From Streptomyces sp. NBC_00442 (lineage in GTDB: Bacteria; Actinomycetota; Actinomycetes; Streptomycetales; Streptomycetaceae), in assembly GCF_036014195.1 (NCBI RefSeq), contig NZ_CP107918.1, forward strand, positions 682,001 to 746,000: a DNA stretch of 64,000 nt. Direction: 5' to 3'. The stretch's first letter is position 1, and every line of letters starts with the position of its first letter. This document shows, one piece after another, positions 34,485-42,685 of the stretch. Position numbers and translations under genes: made by a program. The notes under the pieces were generated by a model. It searched no databases and was not told where the DNA came from. It worked only from the letters and a program-made list of their open reading frames with translations.

Positions 34485-34922
34485 TCAGGTAGCGACGCCG
34501 GCCGGATCACCACCGGGGTCGTCGGTCAGGGCGATCTTGATCGTGACGCGCTTGCCGACCGGCTCCCGACGGACCTCGAAACTGCGGCACACGCCCATCA
34601 CGATCTCAAGGCCGTGCTGGCCCACCCGCCCGGGGTCCACGGGGCGGGCCATGGGAAGGGACGACTCGCTGTCCCAGACGCTGACCTCGACCATGCCCTC
34701 CCTCACCTGCAGGTCGAGCAGGCAAGGGCCCGGCGCGTATTTGTAGGCGTTCGTCACCAGCTCGCTCACCACCAGCTGGACGGTTCCCATCACGCGGGAC
34801 GACACCGGGATGCCGTGAACGGCCTGCACATCCGCCAGGAAGCGACGTGCGAGGTCGCGGGCCGCCGCGATGGGCTCATCGCCACCGAACGTGCCCGCCG
34901 ACCATATCGGCCGGTCCGGCAT
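34485..34922 (-). CDS. RsbW-like ATP-binding anti-sigma regulatory protein
   Basis: 145 residues from ATG 34922; GTG at 34961 is an alternative with GGGGGA eight bases upstream. A single HATPase domain: VMGTVQLVVSELVTNAYKYA (N box), VSVWDSESSLP and GRVGQHGLEIVMGVCRSFEV. This class in Streptomyces binds sigma factors or antagonists. It lies upstream of rsbR on the same strand with a 266-bp gap that includes a CCCCC-GTA-GGGGG palindrome near 34314-34326. It may be the output partner of the stressosome or act on a distant sigma factor. Confidence 0.85.
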   Translation of the reverse strand: MPDRPIWSAGTFGGDEPIAAARDLARRFLADVQAVHGIPVSSRVMGTVQLVVSELVTNAYKYAPGPCLLDLQVREGMVEVSVWDSESSLPMARPVDPGRVGQHGLEIVMGVCRSFEVRREPVGKRVTIKIALTDDPGGDPAGVAT

Positions 34923-35111
34923 TACGCGCCGGACCGCGTCATCGCACACTCTTGGATCCACAACGCCATCCCCCGTTCCCCCTGTGCTCAGCTCTCCCCC
35001 GCGTACCCACGAATGACTCCGCCACACCCTGGCACCGGGCCGTGCCTGCGCCGGAGCCGTCCAGCCCGCCGGTACGGCCGAGCCGATACGGCCGATACGC
35101 CGGCATCAAGC

Positions 35112-35753
35112 TCACCGAGCGAGGCAGTCCTCCACCACCTTGCGGTCCAGCGCGGCGCGCACGAGCGCCGCCGCCAGTTCCGCGCGCGGGGTGTCCCCGG
35201 CGAGACGGATCAGCGCGGCGCAGTCCCGGGGCAGGCCGAGCCGTTCGGCGCCCTCGACGGCCTTCGCGTCCAGGAAGGGCGCGAACTCCGGCCAGACGTC
35301 CTGGACCTCGCGCAGGAAGATGGTGACCCCGGTGGGCCCGAGTCCCGGGGTGCGCCGCAACAGGGCGCTCAGTTCGCCGGCGTCACCGTCCGCCTCCTCG
35401 CGCAGGTTGCGCAGGTCTCCGCTCCACTCGTCGAGCAACAGCCGCGCTCCGTCCCCGAGTTGGGTGGCGGTGCGTTCGTCGTAGCGCCGGTAGCCACCCT
35501 CCCCGAGCGCGTCGACGCGCTGCTGCCACGTCGCGTCGGCCATGCGGCGCGGATCGCGCAGCCCGGCCTCGTGCAGTGCCCTGGACGTCGCGACCGCCAC
35601 GGAGGCCCGGATCCGCGCGCTGAGCAGATCGGCGAGGACCAGCGTCCGGTACAGCGGCTGGGGGGTGTTCTTGAGCCGGATACCGGCCTCGGCCGCGTAC
35701 GTCCGTGCGTGCCGGCGCAGCAAGGTCCGCATCACCTGCGCGTGGTCGCTCAT
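35112..35753 (-). CDS. HhH-GPD family DNA glycosylase/endonuclease III-like protein
   Basis: 213 residues. LLSARIRASVAVATSRALHE is typical of the first helical part, and LLRRTPGLGPTGVTIFLREV is a helix-hairpin-helix (LPGVGPK-type). The catalytic Lys and Asp expected in the family are not obvious: DVWPEFAPFLDAKAVEGAE follows the hairpin. No iron-sulfur cysteines. Its ATG overlaps the stop of the ligase gene, so it belongs to a DNA-repair operon. A structural or lesion-recognition role is possible if catalysis is lost. Confidence 0.78.
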   Translation of the reverse strand: MSDHAQVMRTLLRRHARTYAAEAGIRLKNTPQPLYRTLVLADLLSARIRASVAVATSRALHEAGLRDPRRMADATWQQRVDALGEGGYRRYDERTATQLGDGARLLLDEWSGDLRNLREEADGDAGELSALLRRTPGLGPTGVTIFLREVQDVWPEFAPFLDAKAVEGAERLGLPRDCAALIRLAGDTPRAELAAALVRAALDRKVVEDCLAR

Positions 35754-36760
35754 CGCTCCGGATGCTCCCTCACGATGCCGGCGGGATCCTTGTCGTCCCG
35801 CAGGCCCTGGTAGCGGGGATGGCGCAGCAGACCGTCACGTGTCCACTCCGTGAAGGCGATCTGCGCCACGAGCCGCGGGCGCACCCAGTGCGCGGCGCGC
35901 TGCGCCGGACGGTCCGCGAAGGGGCAGTCGGCGTCCCGCAGTTCGTCGAGTTCGTGCCGCAGGCGGAGCAGGGCGCGGCGGTCGAATCCGGTGCCCACCT
36001 TGCCCGCGTAGCGCAGCAGCCCGTCCGCGTAATAACCGATGAGGAGGGCGCCGATGCCCTCACGGCTGCCCGCGGGCTCGGTGAAGCCGCCCACGACGAA
36101 CTCCTGACCGCGGGCACATTTCAGCTTGAGCCAGTCGCCGGAGCGGCGGGCCTGGTACGTGCTGTCGGCCCGCTTGGCGATGAGCCCCTCCCAGCCGCGC
36201 CGGCACGCGTCTTCCAGCAGCGCGGAACCGCCCTCGTTGCGGTGGGCGGTGAAGCGCAGCGGCGCCGCGAACGTCATGGTGCGGCGCAACAGGGCCTTAC
36301 GGGTGCGCAGCGGCAGACGTCGCACGTCGACGCCGTCCAGGCGCAGAAGGTCGAAGGCGTAGTAGGTGACGGCCACGTCGCTCGCCGCGACGTCCGCGGG
36401 CCGGGTCAGCCCCATGCGCTGCTGGAGGCGCGCGAAGTCCGTTCTGCCGTGTGCGTACGCCACGATTTCGCCGTCGATCGTGAAGTCCGCGCAGTCCTGC
36501 TGGGCGAGGGCCTCGACGATCTCCGGATAGGTGGCGTCGAGCCGCCGTCCCGAGCGCGATCTGAGGGTGACCCTTCCCGCTTCCCGTACCGCGAGGACCC
36601 GGATGCCGTCCAGTTTGCGCTCGAAGACCCAGCCGGAGGGAAAGTCGCGTCGGTCACTGAGGGTGGCCAGCATGGGGGACTCCGCCAGTTCGATGCCGGG
36701 TGCCGCCCGCGCGGTGCGCGCCACGAGGTCGGGCGCCAGCGCGTCCAGCGGGCCCGTCAC
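35750..36760 (-). CDS. ATP-dependent DNA ligase, LigD-type, stand-alone
   Basis: 336 residues from a GTG that overlaps the preceding stop (GTGA). The adenylation motif is WVFERKLDGIRVLAVREAGR, with Lys in the KLDG nucleotidyl-transfer site. FTIDGEIVAYAHG and WEGLIAKRADSTYQARRSGD are motifs III and IV. LKLKCARGQEFVVGGFTEPA is motif V, followed by the OB fold. In the LigD family this domain is often fused to phosphoesterase and polymerase parts; here it is a separate chain beside the phosphoesterase. It likely serves end joining or stationary-phase repair. Confidence 0.92.
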   Translation of the reverse strand: MTGPLDALAPDLVARTARAAPGIELAESPMLATLSDRRDFPSGWVFERKLDGIRVLAVREAGRVTLRSRSGRRLDATYPEIVEALAQQDCADFTIDGEIVAYAHGRTDFARLQQRMGLTRPADVAASDVAVTYYAFDLLRLDGVDVRRLPLRTRKALLRRTMTFAAPLRFTAHRNEGGSALLEDACRRGWEGLIAKRADSTYQARRSGDWLKLKCARGQEFVVGGFTEPAGSREGIGALLIGYYADGLLRYAGKVGTGFDRRALLRLRHELDELRDADCPFADRPAQRAAHWVRPRLVAQIAFTEWTRDGLLRHPRYQGLRDDKDPAGIVREHPER

Positions 36761-37434
36761 CGCCCGCCACCGCTTCCCGGGTTCCAGGTCTCGGCGTCCG
36801 GATCCTCGGCCATCTGGCGCAGTGTGCGACCGCTGCGTACCGAACGGGCCCGCCGGGGATCGGGGGTGCCGCCGTGGGCGGCGCCGCGGCCCGAGCCGGT
36901 CCGCACCAGGAGCCACGGCGGCTTGGCGGCCGGGCCGTGGCGCTCTTCCTCGCGTCCGTGGAAGCGGGTCAGCGCGTACTGTCCGCGGAGCTTCTCGCCG
37001 TGCAGGACGAACGTGGCGTGCCCGTGCTCCAGGGCCTGCCCGAAGGGCACTGGCCGGTCGCGCTTGTCGTGGCTGGTGGGCCGGTACGTGCCGCGGTCCC
37101 ACACGATGACGGTCCCGCCACCGTATTCGCCCCGCGGGATCACGCCCTCGAAGTCCTGGTAGTCCAGGGGGTGGTCCTCGGTGGGAAGGGCGAGCCTCTT
37201 GTCACGCGGGTCGGTGGACGGGCCCTTGGGCACCGACCAGGACTTCAGTACGCCGTCGACCTCCAGACGGAAGTCGAGGTGCAGGGAGCTCGCGTCGTGG
37301 ATCTGCACCACGAACGAGGGATCGCCCTGAGCGGTTGGTGGTCCGGCGTCGGCGGCGCCGCTGCCGCGCGGTTCGCTCGTCCTGTCGAAGTGGCGCTTCC
37401 CGCGGTAGGTCCGCAGGTCGTCCTCCTCACCCAT
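36757..37434 (-). CDS. LigD-type 3'-phosphoesterase domain protein
   Basis: 225 residues. ATG at 37434 is chosen for the AGGAGG eight bases upstream. Motifs of the PE domain are FVVQIHDASSLHLDFRLEVD (metal-binding His and Asp), VLKSWSVPKGPSTDPRDKRL and FEGVIPRGEYGGGTVIVWD. It trims 3'-phosphates and ribonucleotides at breaks before ligation. First of three overlapping genes. The polymerase (primase-like) domain and Ku are not in the window and may be elsewhere. Confidence 0.92.
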   Translation of the reverse strand: MGEEDDLRTYRGKRHFDRTSEPRGSGAADAGPPTAQGDPSFVVQIHDASSLHLDFRLEVDGVLKSWSVPKGPSTDPRDKRLALPTEDHPLDYQDFEGVIPRGEYGGGTVIVWDRGTYRPTSHDKRDRPVPFGQALEHGHATFVLHGEKLRGQYALTRFHGREEERHGPAAKPPWLLVRTGSGRGAAHGGTPDPRRARSVRSGRTLRQMAEDPDAETWNPGSGGGR

Positions 37435-37772
37435 GGCGACCTCCTCCTGTCCGGGCGGCACGGCGGCCGGGCGCGCGCGAACGCGGTGCCCGGGACCCCA
37501 CCGGTCATGCGCGCCCCGCGTCCCACGGTGGTGCCTGCCTGTGTCGCACGGTGATGCCCGTCCCGTCGTGTCTCATCATGGCCCGGCGCGGTGCCCGGGG
37601 CATCAGGACGCCGTGGTCACCCTGCCGGGTGAGGACTGGACGAGGCCGCCACGACGGACTGAGGCCGTCCGTTCCACGGCAGAAGTGCCAACCCACGGCG
37701 GATGAGGGGTCGCCGACCTCAGGCCGGGGACCCCAGACACCCGCACGCCCATCTCGAACCTGCGCCAGCCGT
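37435..37772. other. Intergenic region, no gene seen
   Basis: Upstream of the LigD-type operon and downstream of the KGGVGR gene. It has GTGCCCGGG-type repeats near 37490 and 37590 but no convincing open frame. It should contain the operon promoter. Confidence 0.4.
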
Positions 37773-40532
37773 CTACCAGAGCACCCTGGCGCGGCGCTCA
37801 CTGTTGAACCCAAGGCCGTGCCGATAGATCTCCGGCACCCAGTACCGCCCGTCCGACCCCTTGCTGAAGACACCGGATTCGATCAGCAGGTCTGCCTCCG
37901 CGACGGTCAGCTCGACCTGTTCGAGTTCGAACGGGACCAGGACGGAGTGACCGAGTCCTTGCATGTGGGCCAGTAGCCTGCCAATTTCCTTATCCTCCTC
38001 CCCTACTGAAACGATCTTGTTTCTGCTGCACTGGAGCAACGCCTTGCGCATGGCGGTGGGGACGAGCACGCGGTCGTCCACAGTCTCGTTGTACTGCTCA
38101 GAGTTCTTCGCTGCCGTCGCGAGGAACATGACGACGTCCCGAGCCTGCACCTGGCCGTTGAAGTCCCCGAGGGCCGCAGGCACCCACAGATGAGAGCGCG
38201 CCTCGCGTGACTTCTCGCTGCCCATCTTCCAGCCCCACACCTGGATGAGACTGTTGATCAGCTCGTCCTCCGACAGATCGGTGATCTCGGACAGAGGCAC
38301 GGGTTCGGTCAGTGCTCCGGCATGTGCGGTCACCCACAGGGCGAGACGCAGTGCCTCTTCTTTGCTCCAGTGAAGGGCGTAGTGGTCGAACCTGCCAAGG
38401 AGCTGTCCGCTGTTCTGCCGGACCGCCCCGGTGACCAGATCACGTCGGACGAAAACCACGAGCCCGAAGGGCCGACCCCGCAGCGAACGGAGCCACCCCA
38501 GGACGTCGATCAGCAGGACCCTCAACGCCGTGCGTTTCGTATCGCTGTCGAGGTTTTGCAGAAGGTCCTCCAGGCCGTCGATCACGAATACCGCTTTGGC
38601 CCTTCGGCCAAGATCGATCAACGCCTCTTCGGAGCTCCGCTGCTCGGATACCTCCAACCCGCAGGCCATGGCGAGACATTCGAGCCAGAGGCTCCGCCAG
38701 CCGAGTTCCTCTTGGCCGCCGAGCTGACCGAGGCCGGCCTTCAGTCTGTCCGCGATGCTGGACGCGGTGACGTCCAGACGCGGCACGTCTCCGTGGGCAG
38801 CCGCGAAGGTGTCACGGAGGTCCTGGGGTTCGAAATCCGCGGACTCCAAATTCGCCGACTCCAGGACAGGCACGACGGGGGCCTCTACCGTCACGCCTCC
38901 AACCCCAGACTGCGCCGCGAAGGTCTGCCACGTGCGTGCCGCACAAGCCTTTGCGTACATGAACGTCTTGCCTGCCCCCTTCGCCCCCACCACTAGAGCC
39001 TGCGGAAGCTCAGTACGGTGGTCGGCCAGTAGACGGCGGAGCGGTTCCGTCACGAGGAAGCCACCGGCCGAGGAGAGCCCGCTCTGTTCCGCGTAGACGA
39101 GGTTGCCTGCGGTTCGTGCCAGCTTGCTCCGCAACTGTGCGTAGTCCGCCTCCGCTTCCGGCCCCGCGCCGGACACAGGTCCACTCGCTCCTCGGAGCGC
39201 CGGGGCCGGAAGAAGTGATTCGAGCCCGTCGGCGACTCCACACGCCGCGATCACCTCGAGCACGGCGTCCCACGAGGAAGGAAGCGCAAGGAGCTCTTCT
39301 CTGAACAGGCTGAGTACGGGCTGGGCAAGCAGCGCCGCGTCCACGGTTCCGGTGTCGTCCCCGTCCGCTGCCGCCACCGGTCCGTGAAGTGCGGCCCTAA
39401 GAGCCGCCGCCAGGGAGTCGCACGCGGCATCGGCCTGGGCGGTGTGGGTGTCCATCCGGTACTGGGTAATGATGATCGCGGTAGCAGGGTCGGCGCCTTG
39501 GAGGGTGGGCGCCTTCCCGCCAAGTTGACGAACCATCAGCTCTGTACCGGCAAGCGACTGATGGCTCAGCGTGGTCACGAATACACGCTGAACCCTGGGG
39601 TCGAGAAGTACCGGGGCAGAGAGTTCGGAAGCGCCCGCCCGGAGGTCGACGACCACGGTGTCCACTCCGAGACGCGCCCCCAGCGCTGCCAGTGCTTCGG
39701 TCACGAAGTACGTGGGTCGCCCGGGTGAGAGGAGATCAGCGGGCTCGATGCGGGGCGGAGTCAGAGTTACACGGCGACTTGAGGGCATCACCGTGATACT
39801 CCCGCCACTCGCGTAGTGGCCGGCCTGCTGGTTGGGAAGGTAGGCCGCGGCGATGTCGACCGCTGTCGTCGAGTCGTCGTTCTCATCACCCTGCAGGAGA
39901 GTGATGAAGTCCTCGTAGGTGAAGTCGCACTGCCCCCCTTGCTCCTTGTGCATCCAGGTGATCCCCGGAGCCTCCAGGTCGGCATCGACGAGCAGAACCC
40001 TGCCACCATTGCGCGCCAGCCTGTCGGCCACGGCGACCGCGTGCACCGTGCGCCCGACGCCCCCCTTGAAGGAGTGGAATGCCATGAGCTGCACGTCATC
40101 GACGAAGGTCGGCGCCTCAGGCCGGTGAAGGGGTTCTGCCAGTTCGCGCGTGATGTGCTTCTCACGAAGCAACGGCACGCGCCTCCTCTGCGTACCGGGC
40201 TGCTCAGGGTCCACGGTGAGCTCGACCCGCAGTCCGGTGAAATCGGTGGTACGCGGATCGTCGAGACCGAGCAACAGCGCGCCATCGACCCACCCAGCCG
40301 ACCCGGTGCCGAACACCGCGTCCAGCCAGCGCTTCACTTCTTCCGGCGCGATGCCGCTCTTGGTGATCAGTTCCAGACAGTCCCACCAGCCGTCCGCGGC
40401 AACGAGCCAGTCGGGCCACTCGCCCGCCAATGCCAGTCTGGTCAGGTGCTCATCCACGTCCACCCAGCTGAAGAGGTGGCCAGGAGGCATGATTCCGCTG
40501 TCCATGATCTCCAGCTTTCCCGGTTCCGCCAC
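37773..40532 (-). CDS. KGGVGR-type ParA/MinD-like ATPase fused to a second P-loop NTPase, probable conflict-system protein
   Basis: 919 residues from GTG 40532. An N-terminal helical region of about 150 residues leads into a deviant Walker A, LMAFHSFKGGVGRTVHAVAV (residues 150-169), where Arg replaces the Lys of the usual KGGVGKT. VLLVDADLEAPGI and TVVVDLRAGASEL complete a MinD-type domain. A second NTPase begins near residue 500: LVVGAKGAGKTFMYAKACAA (Walker A), VFVIDGLEDLLQNL (Walker B), then a long helical C-terminus. The KGGVGR variant is known from predicted NTP-dependent conflict systems. A small HEPN-like gene lies 13 bp upstream on the same strand. Effector and trigger are unknown. 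Confidence 0.82.
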   Translation of the reverse strand: MAEPGKLEIMDSGIMPPGHLFSWVDVDEHLTRLALAGEWPDWLVAADGWWDCLELITKSGIAPEEVKRWLDAVFGTGSAGWVDGALLLGLDDPRTTDFTGLRVELTVDPEQPGTQRRRVPLLREKHITRELAEPLHRPEAPTFVDDVQLMAFHSFKGGVGRTVHAVAVADRLARNGGRVLLVDADLEAPGITWMHKEQGGQCDFTYEDFITLLQGDENDDSTTAVDIAAAYLPNQQAGHYASGGSITVMPSSRRVTLTPPRIEPADLLSPGRPTYFVTEALAALGARLGVDTVVVDLRAGASELSAPVLLDPRVQRVFVTTLSHQSLAGTELMVRQLGGKAPTLQGADPATAIIITQYRMDTHTAQADAACDSLAAALRAALHGPVAAADGDDTGTVDAALLAQPVLSLFREELLALPSSWDAVLEVIAACGVADGLESLLPAPALRGASGPVSGAGPEAEADYAQLRSKLARTAGNLVYAEQSGLSSAGGFLVTEPLRRLLADHRTELPQALVVGAKGAGKTFMYAKACAARTWQTFAAQSGVGGVTVEAPVVPVLESANLESADFEPQDLRDTFAAAHGDVPRLDVTASSIADRLKAGLGQLGGQEELGWRSLWLECLAMACGLEVSEQRSSEEALIDLGRRAKAVFVIDGLEDLLQNLDSDTKRTALRVLLIDVLGWLRSLRGRPFGLVVFVRRDLVTGAVRQNSGQLLGRFDHYALHWSKEEALRLALWVTAHAGALTEPVPLSEITDLSEDELINSLIQVWGWKMGSEKSREARSHLWVPAALGDFNGQVQARDVVMFLATAAKNSEQYNETVDDRVLVPTAMRKALLQCSRNKIVSVGEEDKEIGRLLAHMQGLGHSVLVPFELEQVELTVAEADLLIESGVFSKGSDGRYWVPEIYRHGLGFNSERRARVLW

Positions 40533-40545
40533 GACTCGACGCCCC

Positions 40546-40959
40546 TTAGTCCTGCTCGCACCATGAGATGAGTTCGTCCAGCAGGTCACGGGCTTTCTTT
40601 TCGTCCTCTACGTGCAGTTTCACACCATAACGCCAGGCTTGATGCAAGTCGGCGAGAGCTACGTCCACTCCGGGCTGCCCCGCCGCTCGACAGTTCTGCA
40701 TCCCTCTCAGTGCCGCGCCCAGGCGCCGCGGAAGCCCGAGGTCCCTGGCCAGCTTCCAGAGATCATGCGTCGGCTCGAGATGCGATGTGTCCCGGAGGCC
40801 CTTGCGTACGAGCACCCTCTCCTTGAGAGCACACTCCGCCGCATAGAAGAGCAGGAGGCACGACGTGACTGTGTCCCCGCCGTCAGCCAACCGGCCCGCG
40901 CTGTCCCGCAACTGCCCCCGCCGCTTTCGGAGAGCGTGCGCCCCCACGTGAAGCACCAT
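40546..40959 (-). CDS. Small all-helical, HEPN-like protein partnered with the KGGVGR NTPase
   Basis: 137 residues. The phrase TSCLLLFYAAECALKERVLV, then EPTHDLWKLARDLGLP and WRYGVKLHVEDEKKARDLLD, match the helical pattern of HEPN domains. The classical catalytic Rx4-6H motif is not clear; the nearest is RDTSH, so RNase activity is doubtful. It ends 13 bp before the NTPase start, so the two form an operon. Start uncertain: ATG 40959 or a downstream GTG. It could be an effector, a sensor or an adaptor for the NTPase. Confidence 0.6.
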   Translation of the reverse strand: MVLHVGAHALRKRRGQLRDSAGRLADGGDTVTSCLLLFYAAECALKERVLVRKGLRDTSHLEPTHDLWKLARDLGLPRRLGAALRGMQNCRAAGQPGVDVALADLHQAWRYGVKLHVEDEKKARDLLDELISWCEQD

Positions 40960-41210
40960 GCGTCACATCATCGCATCGTGACCGCATGGCGCGGCATCAA
41001 TACGATCAAGCGGCCAAAAGACGCCCGTGCAAGGCAGAATGAAGACGCCGGAGACGAACAAGCGACCGCGTCCAAGGCGTCGGCAGAGCCGCGGGCCGAC
41101 GGCGCGCGGCGGCTGCACGGCCCAGGAAGTGGCGCAAGAGCCGTGAACAGTCCGCTGCGCGAATCTCACACCGGCCTCCCGCGGTCGACTGCCGTCGCCG
41201 TGACCTCGGC
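40960..41210. other. Intergenic region upstream of the KGGVGR module, no gene seen
   Basis: Somewhat lower in GC than its surroundings (for example CGGCATCAATACGATCAAGC at about 40991). It probably carries the module promoter on the minus strand. No supported open frame. Confidence 0.4.
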
Positions 41211-41822
41211 TCAGCCGTCGCGGCGATGGACGCTGACGGCGTAGCCGCCGTCCTCGTAGGGCGCCGCGTCCCACGTGGCGAAGCGGGCCACGGGGGTGAG
41301 GCCGGCGGCGGCGCAGTGGGCGTCGTACTGCGCGAGCGTGAGGGCCGGCGGCACGGGCAGGTGGGCGGTGTCGAGGCCGAAGCCCGCGACCAGCAGGCCG
41401 CCCGAGCGCAGGGCCGCGGTCAGGCGCTGAAGCACCGTGGCTTCCGTGCCCGGCGTGACCAGCGGCAGGACGTTCCCCGCGGCGACGACGAGGTCGAAGT
41501 CGGCGGCGACACCGAGCTCGGCGGGATCGAAGGCGGCCAGATCGGTCCGGAACCAGGGCAGTCGAGGCGCCCGCTCCCGTGCCACGTCCAGCATCGAGGC
41601 GTCCAGGTCGACGCCGACGCAGTCGTACCCGAGCTCGGCGAGCCGGATCATGACCCGCCCGGTGCCGCACCCGGCGTCGAGCACCCGGGCCCCCGCCGGC
41701 ACCAGGGCCGCGCAGAACGCCGCCTCGCCGTGCACGTCCTTTCCGCCGCGGGCCAGCGCCTCGAAGCGCGACGCGTACTCGGCCCCGGACGTTCCACCGG
41801 TCAGATCCTGCCAACGACTCAT
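41211..41822 (-). CDS. Class I SAM-dependent methyltransferase
   Basis: 203 residues (MSRWQDLTGGTSGAEYASRF). GARVLDAGCGTGRVMIRLAE is the SAM-binding motif I, CVGVDLDASMLDVARERAP motif post-I, and DFDLVVAAGNVLPLV motif II. The compact form without extra domains does not indicate a substrate. TACAGT ends seven bases before the ATG, so the transcript may start at the ATG itself (leaderless). It diverges from a TetR regulator. Confidence 0.88.
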   Translation of the reverse strand: MSRWQDLTGGTSGAEYASRFEALARGGKDVHGEAAFCAALVPAGARVLDAGCGTGRVMIRLAELGYDCVGVDLDASMLDVARERAPRLPWFRTDLAAFDPAELGVAADFDLVVAAGNVLPLVTPGTEATVLQRLTAALRSGGLLVAGFGLDTAHLPVPPALTLAQYDAHCAAAGLTPVARFATWDAAPYEDGGYAVSVHRRDG

Positions 41823-41906
41823 GACGCCGACTGTAGATCGTCGGGGGGGCCCGGCCGTCGCCCCCGGCCCCATGGGCCCGCCGAGCCGGTCCGATATCCT
41901 GACGAG
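41823..41906. promoter_or_regulatory. Divergent, apparently leaderless promoters
   Basis: Leftward: TACAGT (41830-41835, complement) ends seven bases before the methyltransferase ATG. Rightward: TATCCT (41895-41900) ends six bases before the TetR GTG. Both spacings place the transcription start on the start codon, and neither gene has a good ribosome site. The 84-bp region has only weak -35 boxes. Confidence 0.5.
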
Positions 41907-42596
41907 GTGGCGGAAAGAACCGGCGGAGAGCCGCAGATCGACGGTCGCTCCACCCGGTGGGACGAGCACAAGGCGCAGCGCCAGGTCGACTTGGTGGACG
42001 CGGCCGTCGCCCTCATCGAGGAGGAGGGCACGCGCTTTCGCGTGCAGCGGCTGGCCGAGCGGGTGGGATTGCCTCGCTCCGTGCTCTACCGGCACTTCAA
42101 GGACCGCGCCACGCTGGACGAGTTGATCCGCCGGCGGGTCGTGGATTCGTTCATGCGCCGCATGGAGCCCACCCTCACCTTCGAGGGGACCGTCGAGGAC
42201 GCCGTGCACCGGGTGGTGGGCGCGCACCTGGACTGGGTGGCCCAACACCCGCGCCTGTACGCCTACATGGGCGTCGCGGAGCATGCGATGGGGGACGGCT
42301 CGCTGGTGGCCGACACCAAGACGGCCATCGCCCTGATGCTCAGCGAGCGGTTCGGGGACGTACTCAAGGCGCTCGGGGTGCCGCAGGCGCCGATCCGTTC
42401 GGTCGCGGTCGGCATCGTGGGTTTCGTGGACACCGCGGTCAACCAGTGGGCGCACGACGAGCGGCGTGAGCAGACCGAGGAGGAGCTGCGCGCGATGTTG
42501 TGCCGCTCGGTCTGGGCGATCCTCGACGCGACGCTGCGGGAGCTGGGCGTGCACCTGTCGCCGCAACAGCGCGTGTCGGATCTGGAGCCGCGCTGA
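41907..42596 (+). CDS. TetR/AcrR-family transcriptional regulator
   Basis: 229 residues from GTG 41907. The DNA-binding domain is AVALIEEEGTRFRVQRLAER with LPRSVLYRHFKDRATLDELI, a standard TetR helix-turn-helix. The C-terminal domain (VEDAVHRVVGAHLDWVAQHP, RSVAVGIVGFVDTAVNQWAH) is of the TetR_C type found beside lipid and xenobiotic oxidation genes. The ferredoxin reductase, diiron oxygenase and monooxygenase genes converge on it and are plausible targets. Confidence 0.87.
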   Translation: MAERTGGEPQIDGRSTRWDEHKAQRQVDLVDAAVALIEEEGTRFRVQRLAERVGLPRSVLYRHFKDRATLDELIRRRVVDSFMRRMEPTLTFEGTVEDAVHRVVGAHLDWVAQHPRLYAYMGVAEHAMGDGSLVADTKTAIALMLSERFGDVLKALGVPQAPIRSVAVGIVGFVDTAVNQWAHDERREQTEEELRAMLCRSVWAILDATLRELGVHLSPQQRVSDLEPR

Positions 42597-42685
42597 CCGG
42601 GCTCCGGCACCGCCGGGTGGGCGTCCTGCGGTGACGTCCTGTTGTGGCCCCGCGCCAACCGGTGGGGTCGAACCTGCCGGGGCCG

